Notes under the pieces: model-generated
The model's database searches: none
Seen by the model: only the letters and a program-made list of their open reading frames with translations
What the model was told of the DNA's origin: nothing
Program-made: the position numbers and the translations under genes
In this document: positions 23,934 to 31,253 of the stretch, piece after piece
Layout of the letters: every line of letters begins with the position of its first letter
How positions within the stretch are numbered: the stretch's first letter is position 1
Origin: Candidatus Heimdallarchaeota archaeon
GTDB lineage: Archaea; Asgardarchaeota; Heimdallarchaeia; Hodarchaeales; Hodarchaeaceae
Direction of reading: 5' to 3'
DNA length: 32,834 bases
Assembly (NCBI GenBank): GCA_020353515.1
Contig: CP070695.1
Span: 93,956-126,789, forward strand

Positions 23934-25271
23934 ATGAGAGCAGAGATACTTCTCCAAGAGTTAATACAATTTAATACAATAAATGATCCTGCAAATGATA
24001 TTTTCCCTGAACCTGATATTATAGAATATATTCAAGAAGTAATACAAGCTTGGAATCCTAATCTCAAGACTGAGATATTGGAAAGTCAAGGATATTCTTC
24101 AATATATTTAGCATATGATCCAAAGAAAGTTGATATCCTTTTCATGGGGCATCTTGATGTGGTTCCCGTTAGTGAAGGGTGGGCATCAGATCCATTCACT
24201 CTGAAAATCGAATCAGGCTTAGGATATGGTCGTGGTTCTAAAGATTGTAAGGGTTCAGTAGTTTCAGCATTAATTATGTTAGAAAAACTGTGCAAAGAAT
24301 CTAATCCTATTTTGAAACATCTTGGATTCTTTTTTTCAACCGATGAGGAAATTGGTGGACGCAATGGAGCCTTTTATTTCTTCAATCATCTTTCCAAAAA
24401 GAAAACTCTACCTAAATACGTAATTAACGTCGATGGGGGCCCTCGAGCAGTTCATAAACGACGTGCTGGATTTGGGGTGAAAATTAATCTTCCTCCCAAA
24501 ATTATTCGTTCTACTGGACATGAACAAAGTCAGAAGTGTTATACACGTATCCTTGGAGACGATAACCGCCACAGTGCTTATTTTGTACGGGGTTCTGATA
24601 CACATTCTGTCGTAGCCCTTTCAAAGTTACTTCATCTCCATCGGGATTGGGTAGTGAAAGGAATTGATGGGCCTTGGATAAAGGGAAATGTCATACCTGA
24701 TCATGTTGAAGCCTCTATCATTCAACTCACAAAAGAATTAGACTCGAGAAAAGTAACTTATGATGACAATCTTACAAGAATACTACGGAAAATCCGTAGC
24801 ATAGTATTAATCGACATACCTACGGAATTTTCCAGCGAATTTGGCGTTTCTGTAAATCCAAATATTATATCCTATTCTTCTACTAAAGGAACCGAAGTTT
24901 ATTTTGATGTTAGAGCATTTCTCTCCTCTGAAAAGATAAAGGTTCTAGTCAACGCTTTTAAACAACGATTAGAAGAGCTTGCTACGGAAGCGATAATTTC
25001 TTGTCCTGGTTCATCAGGATATTTTCACACTCCGATAGATGATCTACTTGTAAAGACCGCTTCAAAAGTTTTAAAGAAGTACTCATTACCATCAGACCCT
25101 TGTGAACAGGAAGGAGCATCCGATGCCCGTTATACTTCAGGTATTCCAGTAATTGATTTAGGTCCAAAAGGAGGAAACATCCACGGAAGTAATGAGTTCA
25201 TTGATTTAGCTTCTATGAAGCAATTTGCCACTATTTATGAAGAGATAGTAATGCGTCTTCTCACCTCTTAG
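23934..25271 (+). CDS. M20-family metallopeptidase / deacylase (ArgE/DapE-like)
   Basis: A 445-residue cytoplasmic amidohydrolase with two co-catalytic zinc ions. Ligands and base are all visible: His73 and Asp75 in GHLDVVP, Asp104 in GRGSKDCKG (bridging), Glu138 (general base) and Glu139 in STDEEIGG, Asp167 in INVDGG and His417 in IHGSNEF. A lid domain for dimerisation (about 180-300) interrupts the catalytic domain. M20 members remove acyl groups from acetylornithine or succinyl-diaminopimelate, or cleave dipeptides; substrate cannot be assigned, as no arginine or lysine genes adjoin it. ATG 23934 has AGGAG nine bases upstream. Codirectional with the GH57 and nitrilase genes. Confidence 0.93.
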   Translation: MRAEILLQELIQFNTINDPANDIFPEPDIIEYIQEVIQAWNPNLKTEILESQGYSSIYLAYDPKKVDILFMGHLDVVPVSEGWASDPFTLKIESGLGYGRGSKDCKGSVVSALIMLEKLCKESNPILKHLGFFFSTDEEIGGRNGAFYFFNHLSKKKTLPKYVINVDGGPRAVHKRRAGFGVKINLPPKIIRSTGHEQSQKCYTRILGDDNRHSAYFVRGSDTHSVVALSKLLHLHRDWVVKGIDGPWIKGNVIPDHVEASIIQLTKELDSRKVTYDDNLTRILRKIRSIVLIDIPTEFSSEFGVSVNPNIISYSSTKGTEVYFDVRAFLSSEKIKVLVNAFKQRLEELATEAIISCPGSSGYFHTPIDDLLVKTASKVLKKYSLPSDPCEQEGASDARYTSGIPVIDLGPKGGNIHGSNEFIDLASMKQFATIYEEIVMRLLTS

Positions 25272-25339
25272 TGCGTCTGTAGAATTCAACTTAAGAAAAT
25301 ATCAAATCCTTTTTATTACCTTTTTACTCCGTCATTATT

Positions 25340-26248
25340 ATGATTCGAGTCGCAGGGATTCAAATAGCACCTGTTTTTCTTGATGCCCAGAAAACTTGGG
25401 AAAAATTAACCTCATTTATTCGGGAAGCTAAATCCGATGGTGCAATGTTGGCAACTTGGGGAGAAGCTTTAATTCCAGGTTATCCGATTTGGCTTTCTCC
25501 TTCATGTGGATCTAAATTCAACGATTCACAACAAAAACTCGCTTATAGAAAATACTGGGAACAATCGATTTATCTGGAAGATAGTCAGATTCTCTTTGAA
25601 ATGAAACTTCTGGCCAAAGAGTTAGAAATGATGTTCATTGGAGGAGTCGCTGAAAAATTCGGAGGGTCAATATATTGTACTCTGGTTTTTATAGATCAAA
25701 ACGGGGAACTTATTGGCCGACATAGAAAAATTAAACCTACATATGAGGAACGTTTAGTTTGGGCTGATGGTGATGGTTTAGGATTAAAAACACACCCCAT
25801 TGGTGGGATCAGAATAGGTGGTTTGAACTGTTGGGAGAATTGGTTACCTATGGCAAGAGCTGCCTTACATTTACAAGAGGAGACAATTCATGTTGCAGTA
25901 TGGCCTGGAAGTCTAGGTCTAACCCAGGACATTACTCGTTTTATTGCTCTTGAAGGACGTTCTTGGGTCATGTCAACTTCTGGTTTGTTGCAACCAATGG
26001 ATTTCTCTCATTTAAAAGAATCTGAATTCCCGATGAAAGGTATTATGGAATCACATTCGGAAAGTTGGCAAAATGGGGGATCTATGATTGTCGATCCGAC
26101 AGGAAAGATAATAGCAGGGCCTTTAGTTGATAAAGAAGGTATAATATATGCTAATGTTGATCCGTTAGTAGCAATTGAAGAAAGACAAAACTTTGATATA
26201 AGTGGGCATTATTCTCGATTTGATATCTTTAACAAGCCATTATCTTGA
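25340..26248 (+). CDS. Nitrilase (true-nitrilase branch of the superfamily)
   Basis: A 302-residue hydrolase with the Glu42-Lys130-Cys164 triad. Motifs are those of enzymes acting on nitriles or cyanide, not amides: TWGEALIPGYPIW (39-51), GRHRKIKPTYEERLVWADGDG (126-146) and GLNCWENWLPMAR (161-173), where the catalytic Cys is flanked by WENW. Such enzymes convert a nitrile to acid and ammonia, or hydrate cyanide, and form large spiral assemblies. The sequence cannot name the nitrile. ATG 25340 has no clear SD; AT-rich sequence 40 bases upstream may be its promoter. It ends 26 bases before a cupin gene. It differs clearly from the amidase at 13172. True nitrilases are mainly bacterial and eukaryotic, so transfer is likely. 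Confidence 0.92.
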   Translation: MIRVAGIQIAPVFLDAQKTWEKLTSFIREAKSDGAMLATWGEALIPGYPIWLSPSCGSKFNDSQQKLAYRKYWEQSIYLEDSQILFEMKLLAKELEMMFIGGVAEKFGGSIYCTLVFIDQNGELIGRHRKIKPTYEERLVWADGDGLGLKTHPIGGIRIGGLNCWENWLPMARAALHLQEETIHVAVWPGSLGLTQDITRFIALEGRSWVMSTSGLLQPMDFSHLKESEFPMKGIMESHSESWQNGGSMIVDPTGKIIAGPLVDKEGIIYANVDPLVAIEERQNFDISGHYSRFDIFNKPLS

Positions 26249-26274
26249 TTATTGTTGGATGAGGTGAACTGTCA

Positions 26275-26571
26275 TTGAAAATTAAGCAAAAAAAAATTGC
26301 GAAAGAAAAAGTAGATATTTCTAACTGGAGTTCTTGGGGTTGTGAACCCTCCACTTTCGATTGGGAATATAATGAGGATGAAACAGCCTATGTATTCGAA
26401 GGTAAGGTTATTGTGAAGACCCCAAATGAGGAAGTTGAATTAAAGGGCGGATTGCTAGTACAATTTCCTAAAGGACTAAAGTGTACTTGGAACGTGATTG
26501 AACCTATACGTAAAGTTTATACCTTTCAGAAATTTGATTGGGCTGCTTGGGAAAAATCTTTAGAAGACTAA
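26275..26571 (+). CDS. Small cupin-fold protein (Cupin_3 / DUF861 type)
   Basis: A 98-residue single-domain cupin. The pattern WSSWGCEPSTFDWEYNEDETAYVFEG (about 18-43), then LKGGLLVQFPKGLKCTW (about 58-74) and VIEPIRKVYTF, is that of Cupin_3 (DUF861), a family that includes ureidoglycine aminohydrolase relatives and EutQ-like proteins. The usual metal ligands are only partly kept: Glu39 is present, but no His stands in the first motif. Role in that family is mostly unknown. TTG 26275 is used because GAGGTGA (26261-26267) lies seven bases upstream. It follows the nitrilase gene closely and is probably cotranscribed. Confidence 0.88.
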   Translation: MKIKQKKIAKEKVDISNWSSWGCEPSTFDWEYNEDETAYVFEGKVIVKTPNEEVELKGGLLVQFPKGLKCTWNVIEPIRKVYTFQKFDWAAWEKSLED

Positions 26572-26626
26572 TTTTCTATTTCTGAGGGTATAACTTCCTC
26601 TTTCGTCTCTAGTTCTTCCGCGAGTC

Positions 26627-26638
26627 TTTATTTTTTTC
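26627..26638 (+). terminator. T-rich terminator after the cupin gene
   Basis: TTTATTTTTTTC (three T, A, seven T) lies 56 bases after the cupin stop codon and follows a pyrimidine-rich stretch. Probable archaeal terminator. Confidence 0.55.
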
Positions 26639-26836
26639 TAGGATTTAGAACTCGTCCACAATGGATACAAACAAGGTATTTAATCCTCCAACTGCCTCAC
26701 AATATTTCAACTTTGCCTTCTCTTCACTTTTTATTATTCTTAATGCTTTAGGTGAGAATTAGAACTTAATCAAAATAGAGGTTTTGCAATCAGCTAGGAG
26801 ATTTTCAAATTTGGTTGAATTTTTCATGAAAGAAGA

Positions 26837-26848
26837 TTTAAATTTTTA
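26837..26848 (+). promoter_or_regulatory. TATA element and palindrome upstream of the ferredoxin/AOR operon
   Basis: TTTAAATTTTTA is preceded by the purine-rich AAGAAGA, which fits BRE plus TATA. Initiation about 25 bases downstream would give a leader of about 30 bases before ATG 26898. The 10-bp palindrome TTTCATGAAA (26822-26831) lies immediately upstream and could be an operator. Confidence 0.45.
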
Positions 26849-26897
26849 CAAGATATAGATAAGATCTGAAAATTAAGATTAACAAGATGACCTTTCT

Positions 26898-27335
26898 ATG
26901 TCCAAAAGATTGAGAGTCGCCTATTTAGATCGGTGTATTGGATGTTATCAATGCGTTTTTGCTTGTGCTCGCGCAAATGAGAAAGTTCTATCAATCGACA
27001 GAACTTCAATTCGAGTTAAGACGATTGGGGGTTATGGAAGAGAGGGGTTTGCAGTGGTAGTCTGTCGTGGATGCTTAGATCCACCTTGCGTACCAGTATG
27101 TCCTATTGAAGGAGCTATTCGTACAAGAACTAAAGGGGGTGGAGTGAAAGTTGATCGATCAATATGTAATACAACAAAATGCAATCAGGAATGTGATAAT
27201 GCCTGTCTCATCCCAGGAGCCATCTATATTGATGAAGAGATTCAGAATGCAATCGTCTGTAGACAATGTAGCATATGCACCAAATTTTGTCCCACTGGAG
27301 TATTAATAATGGAGGAACCACCATCTGGCTTTTAA
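26898..27335 (+). CDS. Four-cluster ferredoxin, electron-transfer subunit for the AOR
   Basis: A 145-residue electron carrier with 16 Cys in four groups, each able to bind one [4Fe-4S]: Cys13/16/19/23, Cys56/59/64/68, Cys90/95/99/103 and Cys121/124/127/131. The order is that of HycB/CooF/DmsB-like subunits, which bind beside molybdenum or tungsten enzymes. The third group (C-x4-C-x3-C-x3-C) has unusual spacing. ATG 26898 is used; it has only a weak GATGA upstream, consistent with a short leader. The AOR gene begins immediately after its stop codon, so the two are translated together. It presumably takes electrons from the AOR subunit and passes them to another carrier. Confidence 0.93.
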   Translation: MSKRLRVAYLDRCIGCYQCVFACARANEKVLSIDRTSIRVKTIGGYGREGFAVVVCRGCLDPPCVPVCPIEGAIRTRTKGGGVKVDRSICNTTKCNQECDNACLIPGAIYIDEEIQNAIVCRQCSICTKFCPTGVLIMEEPPSGF

Positions 27336-27344
27336 GTGATTAGA

Positions 27345-29138
27345 ATGGGTATAATTGCTGATAGAATATTAGTCATTGATCTAACAACAAATGATCATCA
27401 ATTCATTGATGGGGCGAACTTATTTGCTGAATGGATAGGAGGAGTTGGAGTTGGTATAAACCTTCTGAACCAATATGTCCCATCAAACGCCGATCCCCTA
27501 GGATCAGATAATGCAATTATTTTTGCGATTGGATCTTTATCTACTTTTTATCCAATTATTTCAAAAACGGTAACCGTTTTCAGGTCACCTCTTACTAATG
27601 ACCTTGGAGAATCCTATGCTGGAGGACGATTATCTTTAGCATTACGATTTGCTAATATTGGTGCTCTAGTTATTATAGGAAAAGCAAAAAAACCATCAAT
27701 TGTTACAATAATAAAGGATGAGGTGAAGATAAGACCTGCTGGTCCTTTGGCTCATATGTATACATCAACCATAGGAAGAGTACTTCGGGAACTTATCCCA
27801 GCGTATCCTGGAAAGCGTAGCATACTACGCATTGGTCAAGCAGGAGAAAATCTCGTTCGATATAGCAATATTGTAGTTGATACTTTGAGGCACTTTGGTA
27901 GATTGGGAGCAGGAGCAGTATTAGGTTCTAAAAATCTTAAAGCCATAGTCATTAGTGGTAACCAAAATATTTCACTAAATCAACCTAAAATCGATAGGAG
28001 AGCTTATTCAAAAACTTATTCACAAATCTGGGATCTCTGTGTTAATACTGAGGTCATGAAAAAGTATCATGTTCTAGGAACCGCACAAAACATTCTTCCA
28101 CTAAATGAATTAAACGCTTTACCTACAAAGAATTTTCTATATGGCAAATTTACTAAAGCTATTGAAATTTCAGGTGAAAAATTTATAGAGGTTTATTTAG
28201 GAAGACGGGTTTCATGTAATACATGCCCAGTGGGCTGTATTCATGTGGGAATATTGAGAGAGAGGTACGGAAAAGATCTAGCTGATATCCATTCCACCTC
28301 TGTTCCATACGATTACGAACCCATGGTTCTACTTGGGCCCACATTACTGATTGGGGATGGTAAAGAATTGATGAAATTGCTTGAACTAACTGAGAAATAT
28401 GGAATGGATGCCATAACCACTGGAGGAGTGTTGGGTTATTTAGCAGAAGCTTATGAAAAGAAGATTATAACTGATTCAGATACAGGCGGATTACCAATTA
28501 GATTTGGAAACGTTGAAGATTTTCTGGAAGTTGTGCATCAGATTGCATTAAGGACTAAAAAGAATAGAAATTTATTTTGGTGGGCAGGAGAAGGATTGGA
28601 TGCACTGGTAAAAAAATATGGTGGGTCAGATATAGCCCTTCGTTTTAATAACCATACTCCTGCAGGATATTCAACAGGCCCTTACAGTATGATAGGACAT
28701 GCTATTGGGGGACGTCACTCTCATCTTGATAACGCTGGTTATTCGTTAGATTTAAAACTAATAGGTAAGGAGCTTCAACCAAACGAAAATATAATGAAAT
28801 TAGTAAAAGAAGAGGAGTGGAGAAATACTCTTAACTCTTTGGTCATTTGTTTATTTGCTAGAAATCTCTATACTCCGCAACTAGTAGTTGAATGCTTCAG
28901 GAGCCTAGGAATTACTATAACTGAAGATGAGTTAAAAAAAATAGGGTTTGCTATTCAAGAGCTACGTATAAAAACGAAGATTCGATTTGGATTCAATTAT
29001 CAAGAGATTAAAACATCTATTCCTAAGCGTCTTTTCGAAATGGAATCAGGACATGGAAAATTGTCAAAATCACTAGTCACTGAATATCTAGAGCTTTACA
29101 ATTCAATATTACGAGAGAGATATCAAATCAAACCTTGA
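27345..29138 (+). CDS. Tungsten-type aldehyde:ferredoxin oxidoreductase
   Basis: Oxidises aldehydes to carboxylic acids with a tungstopterin (bis-pyranopterin) cofactor and one [4Fe-4S], in the cytoplasm. The 597-residue protein has cluster ligands Cys291/294/298 in SCNTCPVGC and Cys502 in NSLVICLFA. The N-terminal domain runs to about 205 and ends in GRLGAGAVLGSKNLKAI, matching the pterin-contact segment. YGMDAITTGG (352-361) matches 'lGlD.istG', the second pterin segment. The frame opens at GTG 27336, directly after the ferredoxin stop; that GTG lies in the SD GTGAT, so ATG 27345 is used. Which aldehyde it uses, and whether it holds W or Mo, cannot be told. Confidence 0.93.
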   Translation: MGIIADRILVIDLTTNDHQFIDGANLFAEWIGGVGVGINLLNQYVPSNADPLGSDNAIIFAIGSLSTFYPIISKTVTVFRSPLTNDLGESYAGGRLSLALRFANIGALVIIGKAKKPSIVTIIKDEVKIRPAGPLAHMYTSTIGRVLRELIPAYPGKRSILRIGQAGENLVRYSNIVVDTLRHFGRLGAGAVLGSKNLKAIVISGNQNISLNQPKIDRRAYSKTYSQIWDLCVNTEVMKKYHVLGTAQNILPLNELNALPTKNFLYGKFTKAIEISGEKFIEVYLGRRVSCNTCPVGCIHVGILRERYGKDLADIHSTSVPYDYEPMVLLGPTLLIGDGKELMKLLELTEKYGMDAITTGGVLGYLAEAYEKKIITDSDTGGLPIRFGNVEDFLEVVHQIALRTKKNRNLFWWAGEGLDALVKKYGGSDIALRFNNHTPAGYSTGPYSMIGHAIGGRHSHLDNAGYSLDLKLIGKELQPNENIMKLVKEEEWRNTLNSLVICLFARNLYTPQLVVECFRSLGITITEDELKKIGFAIQELRIKTKIRFGFNYQEIKTSIPKRLFEMESGHGKLSKSLVTEYLELYNSILRERYQIKP

Positions 29139-29141
29139 AAC

Positions 29142-29309
29142 CTGAAAGAAGACTCGTTAAAGATTAAAACAATTCTCGTTACCCATTAAGAAAGAAATAC
29201 TCCCTCCTGACGATGTTTATCTCTCTCTAATTTCTCCACCACTCCTGGGTGGAGGGTGATTTTTAAAGGAATCAGAAAATAGAATCAATTTTTCATAGAC
29301 TTCTTTCAG
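29142..29309. repeat. Inverted repeat enclosing the hairpin downstream of AOR
   Basis: CTGAAAGAAG (29142-29151) and CTTCTTTCAG (29300-29309) are perfect 10-bp inverted copies separated by 148 bases that contain the terminator-like hairpin. No target-site duplication flanks them. They may pair in a read-through transcript, or be chance in AT-rich DNA. Confidence 0.4.
29234..29263 (+). terminator. Hairpin and T tract downstream of the AOR gene
   Basis: CTCCACC (29234-29240) and GGTGGAG (29248-29254) form a 7-bp stem with a 7-base loop; GGTGA and five T follow. This is like an intrinsic terminator and lies about 95 bases after the AOR stop. It may also act on the convergent gene. Confidence 0.6.
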
Positions 29310-29379
29310 AAAAATATGTACATCTTAAATGACATGTTTATACAGTTATTACATCTAATTTTCTTGAGAAATCAGTGTT

Positions 29380-30162
29380 CTAGGTGTCCTTGAATTTTCC
29401 AAGAATTTCCTTTGGTAAGGCATAAAATCCTGTTAATAGAAAAGCTAACGAGACTAGATAGACATTAAACCATACAAACCACATATACTCGAGTTCTTTA
29501 GAATGCCATGGCGCCCAAGCAAGGTAGGTGATTCCAAATAAAACGAATCCAAGTACGATTACGTTTGGTGAACTTAATTCTGTCCCCTTCCCATATTGGT
29601 ACCATAAAAGGGCCAAAATACTAGCCATTAGTACAAATTCCCAGTACAAAAAACCATTCATAGTGAATTCAATATCAACAAAAAATATCAACCCGATGAT
29701 AAACCAAACCTCACCGAGAATCAAGATGCTGAACGCTGGGAAATAAATTAACCTATCATCATCAACTAGAAGCTTTGAAACACCAATCCACATTCCAGTG
29801 ACCCAGATAATCATTGGAGTTCGCCATATCAAAAATATTAAGGGATCAGTCATATTGGCAAATTCAAAACCCCATGCTTGAAAAACTAAACCAGCTAAAG
29901 TTATCGAATAAATGAGAAAAGATGTTCCCCAAATTAGCTGAAAGGGGGCTTGTTCTAAAGGTCTTTTCTTAGCAAAATATCGAAAAAGCAAATAACCACT
30001 AATTGAGAGAATCAATAAAAATCCTGCTAATGGGGCTCCAAACAAAGCATAAGATGCTGTTACCTCAGGTACAGGGAATCCACGCGGTTTTATTATCACA
30101 ATAAGAGTGGTTATCATATATAAAATTGATAATAGCACAATATAACCACTATTTCGTGTCAC
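29380..30162 (-). CDS. Orphan eight-helix membrane protein
   Basis: I do not recognise this 260-residue protein. Eight hydrophobic helices are visible: about 6-25, 36-63, 74-98, 106-132, 138-162, 171-191, 199-220 and 228-251. Aromatic residues, mainly Trp and Phe, are frequent in the helices (IWRTPMIIWVTGMW, YLAWAPWH). No catalytic, transporter or metal-site motif was found. The last helix has no Lys, which argues against a rhodopsin. GTG 30162 has no strong SD; TTTATAATT on the minus strand, about 35 bases upstream, could be a TATA element. Whether it belongs to the kinase-NhaA transcript is unclear: the gap is 86 bases, same strand. Confidence 0.7.
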   Translation of the reverse strand: MTRNSGYIVLLSILYMITTLIVIIKPRGFPVPEVTASYALFGAPLAGFLLILSISGYLLFRYFAKKRPLEQAPFQLIWGTSFLIYSITLAGLVFQAWGFEFANMTDPLIFLIWRTPMIIWVTGMWIGVSKLLVDDDRLIYFPAFSILILGEVWFIIGLIFFVDIEFTMNGFLYWEFVLMASILALLWYQYGKGTELSSPNVIVLGFVLFGITYLAWAPWHSKELEYMWFVWFNVYLVSLAFLLTGFYALPKEILGKFKDT

Positions 30163-30247
30163 AAAATCAATTATATCAGTTTTCTGAGATTTACCAATTA
30201 TAAAAAAAAGTTACAAATTATCTTCCAATCAGAAAAGATAATATTTA

Positions 30248-31234
30248 TTACATTTTTTTTACTAGTTCTAGTATTTCTGTTACTTCTCTGTTGATTTGAT
30301 CGATATAGTACATTGGGTCAACAAACGATTCGATTAAATCAAGTTGAAAATTCAGAAAAAATAAAAGATGCATTAGAGTACCCATAAGACGAATATTAGA
30401 TAATTTAAACTTTCTAGGAATCAATGGTTTTGCTACTTCATTATAAGACTTTAAAATGAGGTTTTGAAAGTCCAAACCGTAATCTTCCAAGGAATTAAGT
30501 AAATTTGCAATGTCAATTATTGGAACATCAATTCGCGCCATTCCCCAGTCAAGAACACAGATTTCATTAATATTCTTAACAAAAAAGTTACCAAAATCAA
30601 AATCACCATGAATTAAAGTTAGGTTTCCTTTAGGATGGGTTTTTAATGCTTTTTCAACTTTCTTAAGCTTTGACTCGAATTCTGAAATTAGATCATTTGT
30701 TAAGTAATAAGGATGATTCATTTCTTCTGAGAGTTTTTTGATTTTATACTTGATTTTATTTATAATTCCAATATAATATCGAGATCCTAGTTCCGAAACT
30801 CCAAGATTCTTTAACATTTGAATATCTCGAGAGCTTTCTACGTGAAATTTGGCTAAATTTCTAGTGATTCTGGAAAAAAATGGTTTTACTTCTTCCGAAT
30901 CGATGAAAAAAATGGGTACTATATCATCGATTTTTTCCATAAGTATAAAATGGAGCGAAGGCTCAGAGTGGCCGAAAATAAACTGTGCTCCATTGATCTT
31001 ATAATCACTTGCATATTGATGAACTAGAATCTCATTTTTAAGAATAGAAACCATTGATTTCAAAATATAAGATTTATCTGGGATTTCCTCAAATTCGATG
31101 ACTTCTAAGATTGCAAAAGGATTTTGGTCTAAAATTCTCCTGGATTTTACTGAAAATGCTTTTCCTTTCTTTAGATTCTTAAGTAAAATATTGAGTTTTT
31201 CATTTGTAGGTGTTTTTATCATGTTTATCCACAT
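30248..31234 (-). CDS. APH-like (aminoglycoside phosphotransferase fold) small-molecule kinase
   Basis: A 328-residue cytoplasmic kinase-fold protein as started here. Its catalytic loop is IHGDFDFGNFF (His209, Asp211, Asn216), and the metal-binding Asp is Asp229 in VLDWGMARIDVP. This is the Brenner motif and DFG-equivalent of the aminoglycoside phosphotransferase / choline kinase group. An N-lobe Glu-rich strand is visible but the nucleotide-binding loop is not distinct. The substrate is unknown; resistance should not be inferred. The longest frame starts at GTG 31324 and overlaps nhaA by 71 bases, which is unlikely. ATG 31234 lies 20 bases after the nhaA stop; ATG 31222 is an alternative. 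Cotranscription with nhaA is likely. Confidence 0.85.
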   Translation of the reverse strand: MWINMIKTPTNEKLNILLKNLKKGKAFSVKSRRILDQNPFAILEVIEFEEIPDKSYILKSMVSILKNEILVHQYASDYKINGAQFIFGHSEPSLHFILMEKIDDIVPIFFIDSEEVKPFFSRITRNLAKFHVESSRDIQMLKNLGVSELGSRYYIGIINKIKYKIKKLSEEMNHPYYLTNDLISEFESKLKKVEKALKTHPKGNLTLIHGDFDFGNFFVKNINEICVLDWGMARIDVPIIDIANLLNSLEDYGLDFQNLILKSYNEVAKPLIPRKFKLSNIRLMGTLMHLLFFLNFQLDLIESFVDPMYYIDQINREVTEILELVKKM

Positions 31235-31253
31235 GTGAAAATTGATAAGAATT

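Larger units (their letters stand above)
26572..26897. other. Intergenic region between the cupin and ferredoxin genes
   Basis: 326 AT-rich bases. The start holds a T-rich stretch that would end the nitrilase-cupin transcript. The end holds the promoter of the ferredoxin/AOR operon. In between I see no tRNA, small RNA motif, repeat or usable ORF on either strand. Confidence 0.6.

Noticed and set aside
26572..26897. tRNA or other stable RNA gene in the 326-base gap
   Set aside because: No cloverleaf, TTCGA-type arm, GC-rich stem or C/D box could be found; the sequence is AT-rich with a T tract and promoter elements.
29142..29309. MITE or insertion-sequence remnant
   Set aside because: The 10-bp ends are inverted, but there is no flanking target duplication, transposase fragment or second copy in the window; kept only as a repeat.
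29380..30162. Rhodopsin
   Set aside because: Eight hydrophobic helices, and the last helix has no Lys for retinal attachment; no rhodopsin motif is present.
30248..31234. Aminoglycoside resistance gene
   Set aside because: The kinase fold motifs are shared with many small-molecule kinases; nothing in the sequence points to antibiotic substrates.
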